A stretch of 64,000 bases of DNA from Vibrio metoecus. GTDB lineage: Bacteria > Pseudomonadota > Gammaproteobacteria > Enterobacterales > Vibrionaceae. Location: positions 62,001-126,000 of the forward strand of contig NZ_JJMN01000062.1 in assembly GCF_000696385.1 (NCBI RefSeq), given 5' to 3'. Of the stretch, positions 49,927 through 60,051 are shown in pieces (within the stretch, counting starts at the first letter, position 1; each line of letters starts with the position of its first letter). The notes beneath the pieces are model-generated. The model was not told where the DNA came from. It saw only the letters and a program-made list of their open reading frames with translations, and ran no database searches. The translations under genes were made by a program, and so were the position numbers.

Positions 49927-51063
49927 TTAGAAACAATATTTCTGCATGGCGCGTGACAGCACACGCACGGTTGGATCGATGAATTCAAAGGCTAAAAACT
50001 CATCCGGCTGATGGGCTTGATCGATCGAACCTGGGCCAAGCACTAACGTTGGGCAAACTTGCTGCAAGAAAGGCGCTTCGGTGCAGTAGTTTACGGTTTG
50101 TGCTTCTTGCTCACAGATTTCGCTAATGCCATGAATAAACGGGTGATCATGGGCGCACTCATAACCGGGGATCGGGTCATGCAGCGGGACGAGTTCAATG
50201 CGTCCCGGCCACTTTTGCTGTACATCACGTAGTGCGTCACGCATTAGGTTATCTAAGCCATCCAAGCTAATGCCGGGCAGAGGGCGAACGTCATAATGCA
50301 ATTCGCAGCAACCACAAATTCGGTTCGGGCTATCGCCACCATGAATGTGACCAAGGTTCAGCGTTGGAGTCGGAATTTCAAATCCCGGATGATGATATTC
50401 CTTAATTAAGCGATCGCGCAGCTGCATGAGAGCAAACAACACTTCGTGCATGATCTCAATCGCATTGACGCCTAGAGCTGGATTGGATGAATGGCCGGAT
50501 TTACCGGTAACACGGATGGCATTCGCCACATGGCCTTTGTGTGCGCGGATCGGCACCAAGCTGGTGGGTTCACCGATGATGCAGTAATCCGGCTTAAACG
50601 GGGCGTTTTCGGTAAAGTGGCGCGCACCAAGCATAGTGGTTTCTTCATCGCAGGTCGCCAGCACATACAGCGGCTTGGTTTGTTTGCTCCAATCGACTTT
50701 TTTCACCGCTTCATAAATAAAGGCAAAGAAACCTTTCATATCTGCGGTCCCTAATCCATAGAAGCGATTATTGGCTTGCGTGAGCGCATGCGGATTGTAA
50801 TTCCAGCGGCCTTCATCAAACGGCACAGTATCACTGTGTCCTGCTAATAATAAGCCGCCTTCACCGCTACCGAGTTTGGCAATCAAGTTCTGCTTATTGG
50901 GGGCGACTTGCTCTATCTGAATCGAAAAACCGAGCGCGCTGAGCCAATCGGCTAATTTTGCGATCACCTGCTCATTACCTTCATCCCAGTGCGCATCGGT
51001 AGAACTGATAGAAGAGGTTGAAATCAGGCCTTCATAGACCTCAAGGAAACTGGGTAATGGCAT
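49927..51063 (-). CDS. argE: Acetylornithine deacetylase ArgE
   Basis: ArgE removes the acetyl group from N-acetylornithine to give ornithine in the linear arginine pathway. The 378-residue M20 metallopeptidase has the metal ligand motifs [19 protein letters not shown] and [12 protein letters not shown] with the catalytic Glu pair, and a lid/dimerisation domain (about 180-290). It is divergent from argCBGH, the common Vibrio/Enterobacteria arrangement. Confidence 0.95.
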   Translation of the reverse strand: MPLPSFLEVYEGLISTSSISSTDAHWDEGNEQVIAKLADWLSALGFSIQIEQVAPNKQNLIAKLGSGEGGLLLAGHSDTVPFDEGRWNYNPHALTQANNRFYGLGTADMKGFFAFIYEAVKKVDWSKQTKPLYVLATCDEETTMLGARHFTENAPFKPDYCIIGEPTSLVPIRAHKGHVANAIRVTGKSGHSSNPALGVNAIEIMHEVLFALMQLRDRLIKEYHHPGFEIPTPTLNLGHIHGGDSPNRICGCCELHYDVRPLPGISLDGLDNLMRDALRDVQQKWPGRIELVPLHDPIPGYECAHDHPFIHGISEICEQEAQTVNYCTEAPFLQQVCPTLVLGPGSIDQAHQPDEFLAFEFIDPTVRVLSRAMQKYCF

Positions 51064-51218
51064 TTTATCTTTGCTCCTGCTATTGACAGAGTGTCGGTGA
51101 AACTGTAAAACACATATTAAATCACTTTAAGTGAATAAAAAACCAATTAATCGCAATTTTGAAAGATGAATAATCAGCGTTATCCGCTCTCTTTCACCAC
51201 TTAATACGGATGTTTTTG
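51064..51218. promoter_or_regulatory. argE-argC divergent promoter region
   Basis: On the plus strand TTGACA (51083-51088) and TAAAAC (51106-51111) are spaced 17 bases apart, a plausible sigma-70 promoter for argCBGH. Downstream, two TGAAT half-sites (51132 and 51167) sit in AT-rich sequence and could be parts of ArgR boxes, but their right halves match poorly. ArgR control is expected for these genes but is not proven by this inspection. Confidence 0.45.
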
Positions 51219-52220
51219 ATGTTAAAAACCACCATCATCGGCGCAAGCGGTTACACCGGAGCAGAACTGGCTCTTATGGTGCACAAGCACCCACAACTCA
51301 CGCTATCAGGTTTATACGTTTCCGCCAACAGTGTGGATGCGGGCAAATCGCTGGCGCAGTTGCATGGTCGAGTGGCTGGGCTGATTGATATGCCAGTGCA
51401 AGCTTTGGCTGACGTGGATGCTGTTGCGGCCGAGTGTGATGTGGTCTTTCTGGCTACTGCGCATGAAGTGAGTCATGACCTCGCGCCACAATTTTTAGCT
51501 CAAGGTTGTCAGGTGTTTGATCTGTCTGGTGCATTTCGGGTGCAGAGCGAGGCGTTTTATCCAACCTTCTATGGCTTTGCTCATCAGCATTCTGAATGGT
51601 TAGAAAAAGCGGTGTATGGTCTTGCTGAGTGGAATGCGGAAGCAATCAAAACCAGCCCAATGATTGCCGTTGCGGGTTGCTACCCAACGGCATCGCAACT
51701 CGCGATTAAGCCTCTGTTGGTGGATGGGTTAATCGACACGACCCAATGGCCAGTGATTAACGCGGTGAGTGGTGTCTCAGGTGCGGGGCGTAAAGCCACC
51801 ATGACCAACAGCTTCTGTGAAGTGAGCTTGCAGCCCTACGGTGTGTTTAACCACCGTCATCAACCAGAAATTGCGACTCACCTAGACTGTGAGGTGATCT
51901 TCACCCCGCATCTTGGCAACTTTAAGCGCGGCATTCTGGCTACCATCACCATGAAATTGGCGGATGGTGTCACCGAGCAGCAAGTCGCAGAAGCTTTTAG
52001 CAAGGCGTATCAAGATAAACCGTTGGTGCGTTTCCCTAATGGTTTGCCACGGATTCAAGATGTCGAGTTCACCCCATTTTGTGACCTCGGCTGGAAGGTA
52101 CAAGGACGTCACATCATAGTGGTGTCTGCTATCGACAATTTATTGAAAGGCGCATCGAGTCAAGCGATGCAGTGTTTAAATATTCACTACGGTTTCGATG
52201 AATTAACCGCGTTGGTGTAA
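51219..52220 (+). CDS. argC: N-acetyl-gamma-glutamyl-phosphate reductase ArgC
   Basis: ArgC reduces N-acetylglutamyl phosphate to the semialdehyde. From ATG 51219 the product is 333 residues, with the NADP-binding [15 protein letters not shown] and the active-site Cys in [13 protein letters not shown] prefer this ATG over the one at 51210 because ACGGA is well placed for it. First gene of argCBGH. Confidence 0.95.
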   Translation: MLKTTIIGASGYTGAELALMVHKHPQLTLSGLYVSANSVDAGKSLAQLHGRVAGLIDMPVQALADVDAVAAECDVVFLATAHEVSHDLAPQFLAQGCQVFDLSGAFRVQSEAFYPTFYGFAHQHSEWLEKAVYGLAEWNAEAIKTSPMIAVAGCYPTASQLAIKPLLVDGLIDTTQWPVINAVSGVSGAGRKATMTNSFCEVSLQPYGVFNHRHQPEIATHLDCEVIFTPHLGNFKRGILATITMKLADGVTEQQVAEAFSKAYQDKPLVRFPNGLPRIQDVEFTPFCDLGWKVQGRHIIVVSAIDNLLKGASSQAMQCLNIHYGFDELTALV

Positions 52221-52229
52221 GGGTTCAAC

Positions 52230-53019
52230 ATGTCAGATCTCAAGCTCAGTCCTTTAGTGATTAAGTTAGGCGGTGCGGCGCTCGATTGCGCAGAGACACT
52301 TAGCAAACTGTTTGGTGCAATTGCCCAATATCAGAACCAAGCCCAGCGACGCATCGTGATCGTGCATGGCGGTGGTTATCTGGTCGATGAGTTAATGGCT
52401 AAGCTGCAACTCAAATCGGTCAAGAAAGATGGTTTACGCGTTACGCCATACGATCAAATTCCGATCATTGCCGGAGCTCTCGCAGGTACAGCGAACAAGA
52501 TGCTGCAAGGCCAAGCGATCAAAGATGGCATCAATGCCGTGGGTTTGTCACTGGCGGATGGCGGTTTATGCCACGTCGAGGAATTAGATCCTGAACTGGG
52601 CGCAGTCGGCAAAGCCACGCCGGGCGATTCCACTTTGCTGCAAGCGATTTTGGCAACCGGTGCGATGCCCATCATTAGCTCGATTGGCCTAACTGCGCAG
52701 GGGCAGATGATGAACGTCAACGCTGACCAAGCGGCCGTTGCTGTGGCGGGTGCTCTGGATGCGGAATTGGTCCTGCTCTCGGATGTCAGCGGTGTACTGG
52801 ATGGCAAAGGCCACCTCATTGCCACTTTGGATGCTAAACAAGCGGATGCACTGATTGCCGGCAAAGTGTATTACCGACGGCATGATCGTCAAAGTGAAAG
52901 CAGCTTTGGAAGCGGCGCAAGATTTAGGACGTCCGATTGAAGTGGCAACCTGGCGTTATCCAGAGAAGCTCGCCAAGTTATTTGGCGGCGAAAGCATCGG
53001 CACCCGTTTTCTACCTTAA
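52230..53019 (+). CDS. argB: Acetylglutamate kinase ArgB (frame interrupted by one extra base)
   Basis: ArgB phosphorylates N-acetylglutamate, the second step of arginine synthesis. The protein has the kinase motifs [21 protein letters not shown] and [12 protein letters not shown]. As printed, the frame is lost at 52869, reading [10 protein letters not shown] and ending at 52940. Removing one T there gives [19 protein letters not shown] and runs on to SIGTRFLP with a stop at 53019, for 262 residues, the normal length. The span of 790 bases is one over a multiple of three. Confidence 0.9.
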
Positions 53020-53094
53020 GATTTTAAGTCACTAATTTGATTAAACCTGAGCACTGACCGCCAAGCGCAGAGCCAGGAATATGGAGATACATCA

Positions 53095-54309
53095 ATGAGT
53101 AAAGTACAAGTTAAAAAAGTAGTTGTGGCATATTCTGGCGGTCTGGACACGTCGGTGATCATTCCATGGTTAAAAGAAAATTATGACTGTGAAGTAGTGG
53201 CGTTTGTGGCTGACGTAGGCCAAGGTGATGAAGAGCTGAAAGGCGTTGAAGCCAAAGCGCTCTCATCGGGTGCCTCTGAATGTTACATCGTTGACCTGAA
53301 AGAAGAATTCGTTAAAGAGTACATCTACCCAACGCTGAAAACCGGCGCTTACTATGAAGGTAAATACTTACTCGGTACTTCAATGGCGCGTCCGGTGATT
53401 GCTAAAGCACAAGTTGAAATCGCGCGTAAAGTGGGAGCGGATGCACTGGCACACGGCTGTACTGGTAAAGGTAACGACCAAGTGCGTTTTGAAGGTGCTT
53501 TTGCGGCACTGGCTCCAGATCTGCATGTGATTGCGCCTTGGCGTGAGTGGAATCTACGTAGCCGTGAAGCGTGTTTGGATTACCTTGCCGAGCGCAACAT
53601 CCCTTGTGCCGCATCATTGACCAAGATCTACTCGCGTGATGCCAACGCATGGCACGTTTCTACCGAAGGTGGCGTTTTGGAAAGTACATGGAATGCGCCA
53701 AATGAAGATTGCTGGGTGTGGACGGTTGATCCTGAGCAAGCGCCTAACGAAGCAGAATATGTCACGCTGCAAGTTGCGCATGGCGAAGTGGTCGCTGTTG
53801 ATGGTGAAGCCATGACCCCTTACAACGCTTTGCTGTACCTCAACCAAAAAGGCGCGAAGCATGGTGTAGGTCGTATCGACATCGTGGAAAACCGTCTGGT
53901 GGGCATGAAATCTCGCGGCTGTTATGAAACTCCGGGAGGCACCATCATCATGGAAGCGCTGCGCGCGGTTGAACAACTGGTGCTGGATAAAACCTCATTC
54001 GAATTCCGTGAAGAGCTGGGTATTAAAGCGTCACACCTTGTTTATGATGGTCGTTGGTTTACACCACTGCGTCAGGCGGTATTTGCGGCAGCCGATGAAC
54101 TGGCGAAAGATGTCAACGGTGAAGTGGTGATCAAACTGTACAAAGGCCAAGCCGTTGCAACGCAAAAACGTTCGGCTAACAGCCTCTACTCAGAAGATTT
54201 CGCGACCTTTGGTGCAGATGAAGTGTATGACCACAGCCACGCAGGCGGCTTCATCCGTCTTTACTCGCTGTCGAGCCGCATCCGGGCTCTGAGCCAAAAC
54301 AAGCAGTAA
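53095..54309 (+). CDS. argG: Argininosuccinate synthase ArgG
   Basis: ArgG joins citrulline and aspartate with ATP hydrolysis. The 404-residue product has the N-type ATP pyrophosphatase P-loop [11 protein letters not shown], the citrulline-binding [11 protein letters not shown], and [12 protein letters not shown]. It follows argB by 75 bases in the arg cluster, where E. coli has argH directly; the argG insertion is typical of vibrios. Confidence 0.96.
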   Translation: MSKVQVKKVVVAYSGGLDTSVIIPWLKENYDCEVVAFVADVGQGDEELKGVEAKALSSGASECYIVDLKEEFVKEYIYPTLKTGAYYEGKYLLGTSMARPVIAKAQVEIARKVGADALAHGCTGKGNDQVRFEGAFAALAPDLHVIAPWREWNLRSREACLDYLAERNIPCAASLTKIYSRDANAWHVSTEGGVLESTWNAPNEDCWVWTVDPEQAPNEAEYVTLQVAHGEVVAVDGEAMTPYNALLYLNQKGAKHGVGRIDIVENRLVGMKSRGCYETPGGTIIMEALRAVEQLVLDKTSFEFREELGIKASHLVYDGRWFTPLRQAVFAAADELAKDVNGEVVIKLYKGQAVATQKRSANSLYSEDFATFGADEVYDHSHAGGFIRLYSLSSRIRALSQNKQ

Positions 54310-54333
54310 TCAGCGCAGTCATCGGTTTATATA

Positions 54334-54358
54334 ATAAGGATCGCACTGCGATCCTTAT
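54334..54358 (+). terminator. Hairpin after argG
   Basis: A 12-base perfect stem ATAAGGATCGCA and its complement meet at a tiny loop 24 bases after the argG stop. There is no good T-run, so it may protect the mRNA end or attenuate rather than terminate. Confidence 0.55.
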
Positions 54359-54373
54359 CCCCTTCCTCATTGA

Positions 54374-54465
54374 AGTTGCAGCGGTGTTGGCTACGTTCAT
54401 TCACCCCAATCACATAGTTTATCTATGCTCATGGGGATTCACTCACTTGCCGCCTAGCTGCCACT
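54374..54465. repeat. Imperfect palindromic intergenic repeat between argG and argH
   Basis: A stretch of about 92 bases folds on itself. The left arm (54374-54406, beginning AGTTGCAGCGG) pairs imperfectly with the right arm (54433-54465, ending AGCTGCCACT). At the centre CCCC and GGGG enclose an ATAG/CTAT stem. The layout resembles the short palindromic elements dispersed between genes in vibrios and other gammaproteobacteria. Only this copy is seen in the window, so the dispersed-repeat label depends on a genome search. Confidence 0.6.
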
Positions 54466-54541
54466 CCAATGAGTTTGGGGACATTTTCAGTTATCACATC
54501 CTCGACGGCGCTTGCGGTGAGAGGAAAGCAGGAGATTAAGC

Positions 54542-55920
54542 ATGGCATTATGGGGCGGAAGATTTACCCAAGCGGCAGACAGTCGGTTCAAAGCATTCAA
54601 CGATTCCTTACGTTTTGACTATCGATTGGCTGAGCAAGATATTGTTGGATCAATCGCTTGGTCAAAAGCCTTGGTCTCCGTCAATGTCTTGAGCGTGCAG
54701 GAGCAACAACAGTTAGAGCAGGCGTTAAATCAACTATTGCAATCGGTGCAGCAAGATCCGGAGCAAATCTTAACGTCTGATGCGGAAGATATTCACTCTT
54801 GGGTCGAGCAGAAGCTGATTGAGCAAGTCGGTGATCTCGGTAAAAAACTGCACACAGGGCGTTCGCGTAACGATCAGGTCGCGACCGATCTTAAGCTCTG
54901 GTGTCGTGATCAGGGCGTTCATCTGCTGCTTGCTCTGAAAACGCTGCAACAACAGTTGGTGGCAGTGGCGGCTGAACATCAAGCGACAGTTTTGCCGGGC
55001 TACACCCATTTGCAACGCGCGCAACCGGTGACGTTTGCCCATTGGTGTTTAGCTTATTTGGAGATGTTTGAGCGTGATGAGTCCCGTTTGACTGATGCTT
55101 TGGCGCGTTTAAACACCTCACCGCTTGGCTCTGGTGCATTAGCAGGAACCGCTTACGCGATTGATCGAGAGGTGTTAGCTGCGGATCTTGGTTTCACTCG
55201 CGCAACACGTAACTCTCTGGATGCGGTCTCCGATCGCGATCATGTGATGGAGCTGATGTCAGTAGCATCGATCTCTATGCTGCATTTGTCGCGTCTTGCG
55301 GAAGATATGATCTTCTACACCACAGGTGAAGCGGGCTTTATTGAATTAGCTGATACAGTGACCTCTGGTTCTTCACTGATGCCACAAAAGAAAAACCCCG
55401 ATGCGCTAGAGTTGATCCGCGGTAAAACCGGACGCGTCTATGGTGCGTTGGCTGGGATGATGATGACAGTGAAAGCTCTGCCTCTCGCGTACAACAAAGA
55501 CATGCAAGAAGACAAAGAAGGGTTGTTTGATGCGCTCGACACTTGGTTTGATTGTTTGCAAATGGCGGGACTCTGCTTTGATGGCATTAAAGTGAATGCG
55601 GCGCGCACGTTAGAAGCGGCTAAGCAAGGCTACTCAAACGCGACTGAATTGGCAGATTATCTCGTTGCGAAAGGGATTCCATTTCGCGAGGCGCACCATA
55701 GTTGGTCGGGGGGGCGGTGGTCGCGGCAATCGGTAAAGGTGTGGCTTTGGAAGAGCTCTCTCTGGCTGAACTACAACAGTTTTCATCGTTGATCGAGCAA
55801 GATGTCTATTCAATCCTGACAATTGAGTCTTGTTTAGAGAAACGTTGTGCACTGGGAGGGGTATCACCAAAACAAGTGGCGCATGCGGTACAACAAGCTC
55901 AGACGCGAGTAAAATCTTAA
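54542..55920 (+). CDS. argH: Argininosuccinate lyase ArgH (frame interrupted by two extra bases)
   Basis: ArgH splits argininosuccinate into arginine and fumarate. The ATG at 54542, with AGGAG upstream, begins MALWGGRF. Family motifs are [29 protein letters not shown] and the catalytic loop [12 protein letters not shown]. As printed, the frame breaks at 55701-55705, changing REAHH-like sequence to [10 protein letters not shown]. Removing two G restores [20 protein letters not shown] and continues to 55920, giving 458 residues, close to E. coli (457). No ArgA domain is fused at the C-terminus, unlike the ArgHA fusion of some marine relatives. Confidence 0.9.
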
Positions 55921-56047
55921 GCAGAGTGTGAATGACGCATTCAATACCGGTGAGTCATAAACAAAAAGTAGTGTGTTAACGGATTGATGAATAAGTGAAA
56001 AATCACTTCAGGAAAAAGATCGTAAAAAAGATCATTTTTTTGTGAAC

Positions 56048-56140
56048 CTTTCAGTGAAAGCTCGGTCTATTACAATACCACTGCTTTTTCTTAGAAGACT
56101 CTAAGAAGGCCCTAAATCTGTACTAGGTTTAGGGCTTTTT
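56048..56140 (+). ncRNA. Possible small RNA gene with own promoter and terminator
   Basis: The gap after argH contains a TACAAT -10-like box at 56071, preceded 16-17 bases earlier by a poor -35 (TTTCAG-like). About 60 bases of RNA would follow, including a CTTAGA/TCTAAG inverted repeat (about 56089-56105), and end in the strong terminator at 56109-56140. The terminator is nearly 190 bases beyond argH. It may simply end the argCBGH transcript; the small RNA is a guess. Confidence 0.25.
56109..56140 (+). terminator. Rho-independent terminator 190 bases after argH
   Basis: A GCCCTAAA/TTTAGGGC stem with an 11-base loop is followed by T5. Confidence 0.82.
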
Positions 56141-56172
56141 CTTTCCTATAGCATTGATGTAGTACAGAAGCC

Positions 56173-56454
56173 TTAGCAAAGATGCTTGGTGCTGCTTTTA
56201 GTCCCTTCTTTTCCTTGCCGTTTTCGCCAAGGTAAGATCACGTACTTCATCCATAAATGCAGAAACAGTAAACCGTTAAAAGCAAAACCGGCGAAGATCA
56301 GAGTGATCGATTCAATGCTCGTTGGATCATCCTTAAACCCCCAAAACCAAACGATCCAGGCAAGCACGGATAACACCGTGAGTTGATCCATACAGCGTTG
56401 ACAGCGGCCAATTTTTTTCCAAAACCAATGTTCGCTGCACTCTCCACAAGCCAT
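56173..56454 (-). CDS. DUF3624 family small membrane protein
   Basis: The 93-residue product begins MACGECSEHWFWKKIGRCQRCMDQ, with four Cys in two CxxC-like pairs that could bind a metal. Two membrane segments follow (about 27-45 and 53-73), then a basic tail. This matches the DUF3624 family, whose function is not known. The frame is open upstream to 56541, but GGTGGAG precedes ATG 56454 and the family starts there. It is on the same strand as the oxidoreductase gene but separated from it by a terminator. Confidence 0.78.
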   Translation of the reverse strand: MACGECSEHWFWKKIGRCQRCMDQLTVLSVLAWIVWFWGFKDDPTSIESITLIFAGFAFNGLLFLHLWMKYVILPWRKRQGKEGTKSSTKHLC

Positions 56455-56618
56455 ACGCTCCACCTTAAGCCAACAGACGTGATTGTCAGTCGGTGAACAA
56501 CACCGAGTTGCTAAAACATCAAGGAGTATAACCCAGCGCAAGTATGATGCTGAAGCCTGAGTGCAGAGTTAAGGAAAGTTAGAAGTGAATGAATTTAACG
56601 GCAAATGCAATCTAATCC

Positions 56619-56645
56619 AAAAAGCCTGAGGTTGACCTCAGGCTT
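56619..56645 (-). terminator. Rho-independent terminator after the Lpd-like gene
   Basis: An 11-base stem AAGCCTGAGGT/ACCTCAGGCTT with a two-base apparent loop is followed by a T-run on the minus strand. Confidence 0.83.
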
Positions 56646-56687
56646 TGGCATTTTTACAGAAAGAATCGATTTTGAGTGCGCGGGAAA

Positions 56688-58142
56688 TTAACAGCCCGGA
56701 CCACAATCCAAACAATGTTTGATCATCTCAGGGCCTAAGTGCAGCTTCGCGTTTAGATCACGCAGAGCAGTGCGTATCCCTTCCTCAATCACCGGATGGT
56801 AGAAAGGCATATCGAGCATCTGCGAAATGGTCATCTGGTTTTGGTGCGCCCAAGCCAGCAGGTGTGCTAAGTGCTCGGCATTCGGTCCCATCATCTCCGC
56901 GCCAAGGAAACGGCCAGTGCCTTGTTCACCATACACATGCAGCAAGCCTTTGTTGCGCAGCATCACGCGTGAACGGCCTTGGTTTTCAAACGACACTTCA
57001 CCTACCGCAAAACAGCCACAGTTACCCAGACGCTGAGTCAATTGTTTATAGGTTTCCCCGACCATAGCGATTTGTGGGTCCGAAAACACCGCAGAAATTG
57101 GCGAGCGGCGCAAACCAGCACGAATATCAGGAAAGCGGCCTGCGTTATCACCCGCAATACGACCTTGGTCAGCGGCTTCATGCAGCAGCGGGATCTGGTT
57201 GCTGGCATCGCCTGCAATAAAGATCGACGGTACCGAGGTTTGCAATGTGTAGTGATCTGCTTTGGGGATACCACGCTCATCGAGCGTCACGTTGGTATTT
57301 TCCAGAGCCAATTTGTCAACGTTAGGACGACGACCTGTTGCGGCAAGTACATAATCCACGATGAAGGTTTCTAGCTCACCTTGCTGGTTGATAAATTGGA
57401 TTTCCACTTTATCGCGATCAATACGTTTCATGCTTTCGACTTTCACGTCTGCATCAAGATAAAATTCTTGTTGGAAAGCACGATTCGCGTAAGCCATGAC
57501 TTCTGGATCGGTCAGTGGTCCCACTTGGCCGCCTAAGCCAAACACTTTCACTTTCACCCCTAAACGATGTAGGGATTGGCCAAGTTCTAAACCGATCACA
57601 CCCGGTCCAAACACAGCGACCGCTTGTGGAAGGTCATCCCACTCAAACACGTCATCGTTGACGACTAGGCGATCACCGAGTTCATTCCATACTGCTGGAT
57701 AAGCAGGACGTGAGCCTGTTGCAATGACTACACGCTTGGCATGAATACGCGTGTGATCATCCACTTGCAGTGTGTGGTTATCAATAAACTTCGCGTAGCC
57801 TGCAATCTTGTCTTGCTCTGGAATGGAATCCACCCCTTCCAGTACAAAACCGACAAAGCGATCACGTTCGCGTTTGACGCGATCCATCACTTCACGGCCA
57901 TTAATGACAGTCTCACCTTGTGGGTAAACACCAAAGCCAGGGGCTTTTTCAATTTGGTGTACGCTTTCTGCCGCGGCGATCAATAGTTTGGAGGGCATAC
58001 AACCCACACGCGCACAGGTGGTGCCGTAAGGGCCGCCTTCAATCATGACGACACTCTGAGTGTAAGCTTTCGCTGCACGATAAGCGCCAAGGCCAGCAGT
58101 ACCACCGCCGATTACGGCGACATCAACGTGAATCTGTTTCAT
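56688..58142 (-). CDS. Dihydrolipoamide-dehydrogenase-like disulfide oxidoreductase with Cys-rich tail
   Basis: This 484-residue FAD/NAD(P) oxidoreductase belongs to the Lpd/glutathione-reductase family. It has the FAD site VIGGGTAGLGAYRAA, the redox pair Cys43 and Cys48 (TTCARVGCMPSK), the NAD-binding domain around FGPGVIGLELGQS, the second FAD motif IFIAGDASN, and the interface His449/Glu454 (FYHPVIEEG). It is not next to a dehydrogenase complex, so it is probably not the E3 subunit. The C-terminus ends CLDCGPGC (Cys477, 480, 484), like the C-terminal thiols of mercuric and thioredoxin reductases. The gene lies 71 bases after a peroxiredoxin-glutaredoxin gene, so it may reduce that system (inference). 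Confidence 0.85.
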   Translation of the reverse strand: MKQIHVDVAVIGGGTAGLGAYRAAKAYTQSVVMIEGGPYGTTCARVGCMPSKLLIAAAESVHQIEKAPGFGVYPQGETVINGREVMDRVKRERDRFVGFVLEGVDSIPEQDKIAGYAKFIDNHTLQVDDHTRIHAKRVVIATGSRPAYPAVWNELGDRLVVNDDVFEWDDLPQAVAVFGPGVIGLELGQSLHRLGVKVKVFGLGGQVGPLTDPEVMAYANRAFQQEFYLDADVKVESMKRIDRDKVEIQFINQQGELETFIVDYVLAATGRRPNVDKLALENTNVTLDERGIPKADHYTLQTSVPSIFIAGDASNQIPLLHEAADQGRIAGDNAGRFPDIRAGLRRSPISAVFSDPQIAMVGETYKQLTQRLGNCGCFAVGEVSFENQGRSRVMLRNKGLLHVYGEQGTGRFLGAEMMGPNAEHLAHLLAWAHQNQMTISQMLDMPFYHPVIEEGIRTALRDLNAKLHLGPEMIKHCLDCGPGC

Positions 58143-58213
58143 TAAGGATCCTCAATCGGTTTGTTCTCAGTCTGAAAGGGCAGTTTTAGGCTCCCATGTG
58201 GGAGCCCAGAAAC

Positions 58214-58945
58214 TTATTGATTTAGGTAGACTTCTAAGTCATCGCTGCCACCAATGTGTTTACCACCGATAAACACTTGCGGCACCGTAGTACGGCCTGA
58301 AACAGCTCGTAGACTCACTGTGGTGGCGTCTTTACCTAAAATCAGCTCTTCATACTGTAGACCGGCATCAATCAGTGCTTGTTTCGCCTTGGCACAATAA
58401 GGACAGCCAGGCTTAGTAAAAATAGTCACTGATTCTTGCACCTTGTATTGAGGGGCAATGTATTTGAGCATGGTATCGGCGTCCGATACTTTGAACGGGT
58501 CGCCCGGCTCATTCGGTTCGATAAACATTTTTTCTACCACACCGTCTTTAACCAGCATGCTGTAGCGCCATGAGCGTTTACCAAAGCCAAGGTCATTTTT
58601 ATCCACCAACATGCCCATACCATCGGTAAATTCACCATTACCATCAGGAATGAAGGTGATGTTGTCGGCGTTTTGGTCATCTTTCCAAGCATTCATCACG
58701 AAAGTATCGTTGACCGATACGCACAGAATGCTGTCGACACCATGCTCCTTAAATACTGGGAACAGCTCGTTGTAGCGCGGTAGGTGAGTGGATGAACAGG
58801 TTGGAGTAAATGCACCCGGCAAGCTAAATACGATAACGGTTTTGCCTTTGAACAGTTCATCGGTAGTGACATTCACCCAAGCGTCACCTTGGCGAGTTGG
58901 GAAAGTAACTTGTGGAATGGTGTGACCTTCTTTAGATGTAAACAT
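58214..58945 (-). CDS. Hybrid peroxiredoxin-glutaredoxin (Prx5-Grx fusion)
   Basis: This is a fused thiol peroxidase that reduces hydrogen peroxide or alkyl hydroperoxides with glutathione. The 243-residue protein has an N-terminal Prx5 domain (1-165) with the peroxidatic Cys50 in [15 protein letters not shown]-terminal glutaredoxin domain (about 170-243) has the active site CPYC (Cys181, Cys184) and the GSH-binding [14 protein letters not shown]. The fusion is known from Haemophilus influenzae and other bacteria. It is divergent from oxyR with an OxyR box between, so it is probably OxyR-induced. Confidence 0.94.
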   Translation of the reverse strand: MFTSKEGHTIPQVTFPTRQGDAWVNVTTDELFKGKTVIVFSLPGAFTPTCSSTHLPRYNELFPVFKEHGVDSILCVSVNDTFVMNAWKDDQNADNITFIPDGNGEFTDGMGMLVDKNDLGFGKRSWRYSMLVKDGVVEKMFIEPNEPGDPFKVSDADTMLKYIAPQYKVQESVTIFTKPGCPYCAKAKQALIDAGLQYEELILGKDATTVSLRAVSGRTTVPQVFIGGKHIGGSDDLEVYLNQ

Positions 58946-59037
58946 TTTTATGCCTCATTCGTAATAGGTAATTTAGATTCAATGAGATGTGCTCTCTTGT
59001 TGCTGGCTATTGTTAAAGAAATTCTTTGATAGCTCTA

Positions 59038-59074
59038 ATCGTTTAATGCTATGGTTTTGATAGATGCATTCTAT
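59038..59074. promoter_or_regulatory. OxyR binding motif between the peroxiredoxin gene and oxyR
   Basis: Four tetranucleotides in perfect spacing: ATCG-N7-CTAT-N7-ATAG-N7-CTAT. The consensus is ATAG-N7-CTAT-N7-ATAG-N7-CTAT, so 15 of 16 key bases match. It ends 11 bases before the oxyR start, which fits autorepression of oxyR and activation of the divergent gene. Confidence 0.85.
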
Positions 59075-59085
59075 CTAGGTGAACC

Positions 59086-59979
59086 ATGAACATTCGTGAT
59101 TTTGAATACTTGGTCGCGTTAGCCGATCACAAGCATTTTCGTAAAGCGGCAGAGGCGTGCTTTGTCAGCCAGCCAACACTCAGTGGCCAGATCCGCAAGT
59201 TGGAAGATGAGATAGGAACAACCTTACTTGAACGCAGTAGCCGCCGAGTTCTGTTTACCGAAGCTGGACTACAACTGGTTGATCAAGCAAAGAAAATTCT
59301 TTCTGAGGTGAAAACCTTCAAAGATATGGCCAACCAGCAAACCGGAGCCATGACTGGGCCTTTACATATCGGTTTTATTCCAACGTTAGGACCTTATTTG
59401 CTGCCTCGGATTATCCCAACACTGAAAGAACGTTTTCCTGAGTTGGAACTTTATCTGCATGAAGCGCAGACCAGCCAATTAGTGCGTCAACTTGAAGATG
59501 GCAAACTCGATTGCTTGGTGCTCGCTTCGGTGGAAGAGACCGCGCCGTTTAAAGAAATAGAGCTGTATGATGAAGTGATGAGCATCGCAGTACCTTGCGA
59601 TCATGCTTGGGCTGAGCGTGATGAAGTGGACATGCTGGAGCTGAAAGGTAAGACCGTACTCGCTTTAGGAGATGGGCATTGCCTGCGCGATCAAGCGTTA
59701 GGTTTTTGCTTTGCTGCGGGAGCGAAAGATGATGAACGCTTTAAAGCCACCAGTTTGGAAACTTTGCGTAATATGGTGGCGGCGGGAGCCGGTATTACGT
59801 TACTGCCGCAGCTAGCATTGCCTGAAGACAAGAAAAAAGATGGAGTGTGCTATTTGCGTGCGGTGAATCCCATTCCATCACGTCGCTTGGTGTTGGTCTA
59901 TCGTCCCGGATCGCCTTTGCGTCAACGCTTCGAGCAATTAGCTTCGGTGATCAAACAGCGTTTGCAACAAGCTCATTGA
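59086..59979 (+). CDS. oxyR: Peroxide-sensing regulator OxyR (LysR family)
   Basis: OxyR senses hydrogen peroxide through a reversible disulfide and activates antioxidant genes. The 297-residue protein has a LysR helix-turn-helix (FRKAAEACFVSQPTLSGQIRKLE, shown in part by VSQPTLSGQI) and the regulatory domain. The redox cysteines Cys199 and Cys208 (GDGHCLRDQALGFC) are in the same positions as in E. coli OxyR. Divergent from the peroxiredoxin-glutaredoxin gene. Confidence 0.96.
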   Translation: MNIRDFEYLVALADHKHFRKAAEACFVSQPTLSGQIRKLEDEIGTTLLERSSRRVLFTEAGLQLVDQAKKILSEVKTFKDMANQQTGAMTGPLHIGFIPTLGPYLLPRIIPTLKERFPELELYLHEAQTSQLVRQLEDGKLDCLVLASVEETAPFKEIELYDEVMSIAVPCDHAWAERDEVDMLELKGKTVLALGDGHCLRDQALGFCFAAGAKDDERFKATSLETLRNMVAAGAGITLLPQLALPEDKKKDGVCYLRAVNPIPSRRLVLVYRPGSPLRQRFEQLASVIKQRLQQAH

Positions 59980-59993
59980 GCGAAATAGAAGAC

Positions 59994-60035
59994 AAAAAAA
60001 GAGGCTGCATAGTAGGTATATCAGCCTCTTTTTTT
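59994..60035. terminator. Bidirectional terminator between oxyR and mrcA
   Basis: A GAGGCTG/CAGCCTC stem with a 14-base loop is flanked by A7 and T7 between convergent genes. Confidence 0.88.
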
Positions 60036-60051
60036 ATTGGTTTACGTGAAA

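Noticed and set aside
58189..58206. GGCTCCCA/TGGGAGCC hairpin between the peroxiredoxin gene and the Lpd-like gene as a terminator
   Set aside because: On the minus strand no T-run follows, so the two genes may still be co-transcribed; I did not list it as a terminator.
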